Assembly (NCBI GenBank): GCA_934615645.1
Contig: CAKTTR010000107.1
Coordinates: 1-5,073, forward strand
Direction of reading: 5' to 3'
Source of the DNA: an uncultured Oscillospiraceae bacterium
GTDB lineage: Bacteria > Bacillota > Clostridia > Oscillospirales > Oscillospiraceae
Length of the DNA stretch: 5,073 nt
Part shown: in pieces, positions 4,812-5,073 of the stretch
Layout of the letters: each line of letters starts with the position of its first letter
Position numbering within the stretch: the stretch's first letter is position 1
Made by a program: the position numbers and the translations under genes
Notes under the pieces: model-generated
What the model was told of the DNA's origin: nothing
Seen by the model: the letters and a program-made list of their open reading frames with translations, nothing else
Databases searched by the model: none

Positions 4812-4994
4812 GCTAATAAATTTGTCTGGTAGACATTGGCTTGTAGAAATTTTCAAACTTGACTTTTAAAGCCTGGAGTAGTCGAGTACTGCTTTGCAAA
4901 TTTGCTTTTGCGGTGCATCAATCTCTCTACGCTGTATGGGGTGATTTGGTGAAAACGCACAAAGCGTACGCGTGATTTTCTACGTGGGGCGGCG
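4812..4994. other. AT-richer spacer without a recognised gene
   Basis: Base composition drops to clearly AT-rich compared with the rest of the window. The stretch contains the palindromes GCAAATTTGC (4896-4905) and GCGTACGC (4964-4971), a small GTCT/AGAC hairpin (4824-4834) and a short ACGC/GCGT hairpin (4955-4967). No start codon with a ribosome binding site leads into a credible reading frame on either strand. Confidence 0.5.
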
Positions 4995-5023
4995 TTGACA
5001 ATGTGCGGGGGGGCTGGTAAGAT
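4995..5023 (+). promoter_or_regulatory. Strong plus-strand promoter directed out of the window
   Basis: A perfect TTGACA (4995-5000) is followed after exactly 17 bp by TAAGAT (5018-5023), which has the extended -10 dinucleotide TG one base upstream (5015-5016). Initiation would be near 5030. The transcript it drives lies beyond the right edge. An ATG at 5069 is in view, but no good ribosome binding site precedes it. Confidence 0.65.
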
Positions 5024-5073
5024 AGGGGTGGGAAAATTGCCTCGCGGATGCAGAATTTATATAGGTCCATGAT

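Noticed and set aside
4632..4856. 74-codon minus-strand frame in the right spacer
   Set aside because: It runs straight through the 14-bp and 13-bp hairpins, so its amino acid pattern mirrors the inverted repeats; it has no convincing ribosome binding site and no known domain.
4928..5070. Minus-strand frame of roughly 45 codons from an ATG at 5070
   Set aside because: It has no visible ribosome binding site within the window, it is short and Pro-rich, and it is antisense to a strong promoter.
1..5073. CRISPR array, transposase, integrase, toxin-antitoxin or defence genes
   Set aside because: I looked on both strands. The only tandem repeat is two units of 19 bp without spacers, and none of the coding regions belongs to such families.

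Overview
The window is chromosomal DNA from a GC-rich, Gram-positive anaerobe. My best guess is a clostridial Bacillota of the Oscillospiraceae type. The grounds are strong AGGAGG ribosome binding sites, sigma-A type promoters with TATAAT boxes and 17-bp spacers, the gene families present (a clostridial-type pyridoxamine kinase, a flavoredoxin-like flavin reductase, a Na/Pi transporter fused to a PhoU domain), and GC-rich intergenic DNA full of hairpins. No taxonomic marker gene is present, so this is an inference.

Layout. Bases 1-300 contain no gene. They hold a dense set of direct and inverted repeats ending in a hairpin and a T8 run. Next come two minus-strand genes that form an operon: a pyridoxamine/pyridoxal kinase (842-1717) and, 4 bases after its stop, a GNAT N-acetyltransferase (343-837), with a GC-rich terminator hairpin beyond it (305-336). 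Facing them is a divergent plus-strand flavin reductase family gene (1901-2461). The two divergent promoters overlap: their -10 boxes share four bases. A second plus-strand gene with its own good promoter (2515-2543) encodes a 600-residue Na+/phosphate cotransporter family protein with a C-terminal PhoU-like domain (2637-4439), closed by a clear intrinsic terminator (4457-4490). The last 580 bases again lack a convincing gene. They hold several strong hairpins, then more AT-rich DNA, then a good plus-strand promoter (4995-5023) that points out of the window.

Function. The genes do not form one obvious pathway. The kinase belongs to vitamin B6 salvage, the flavin reductase to FMN-dependent redox chemistry, the transporter to phosphate handling, and the acetyltransferase has an unknown substrate. 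The only visible regulatory link is the overlapping promoter pair between the kinase operon and the flavin reductase gene. I see no defence system, transposase, integrase, CRISPR array, tRNA or rRNA. The least explained material is the structured non-coding DNA at both ends of the window.
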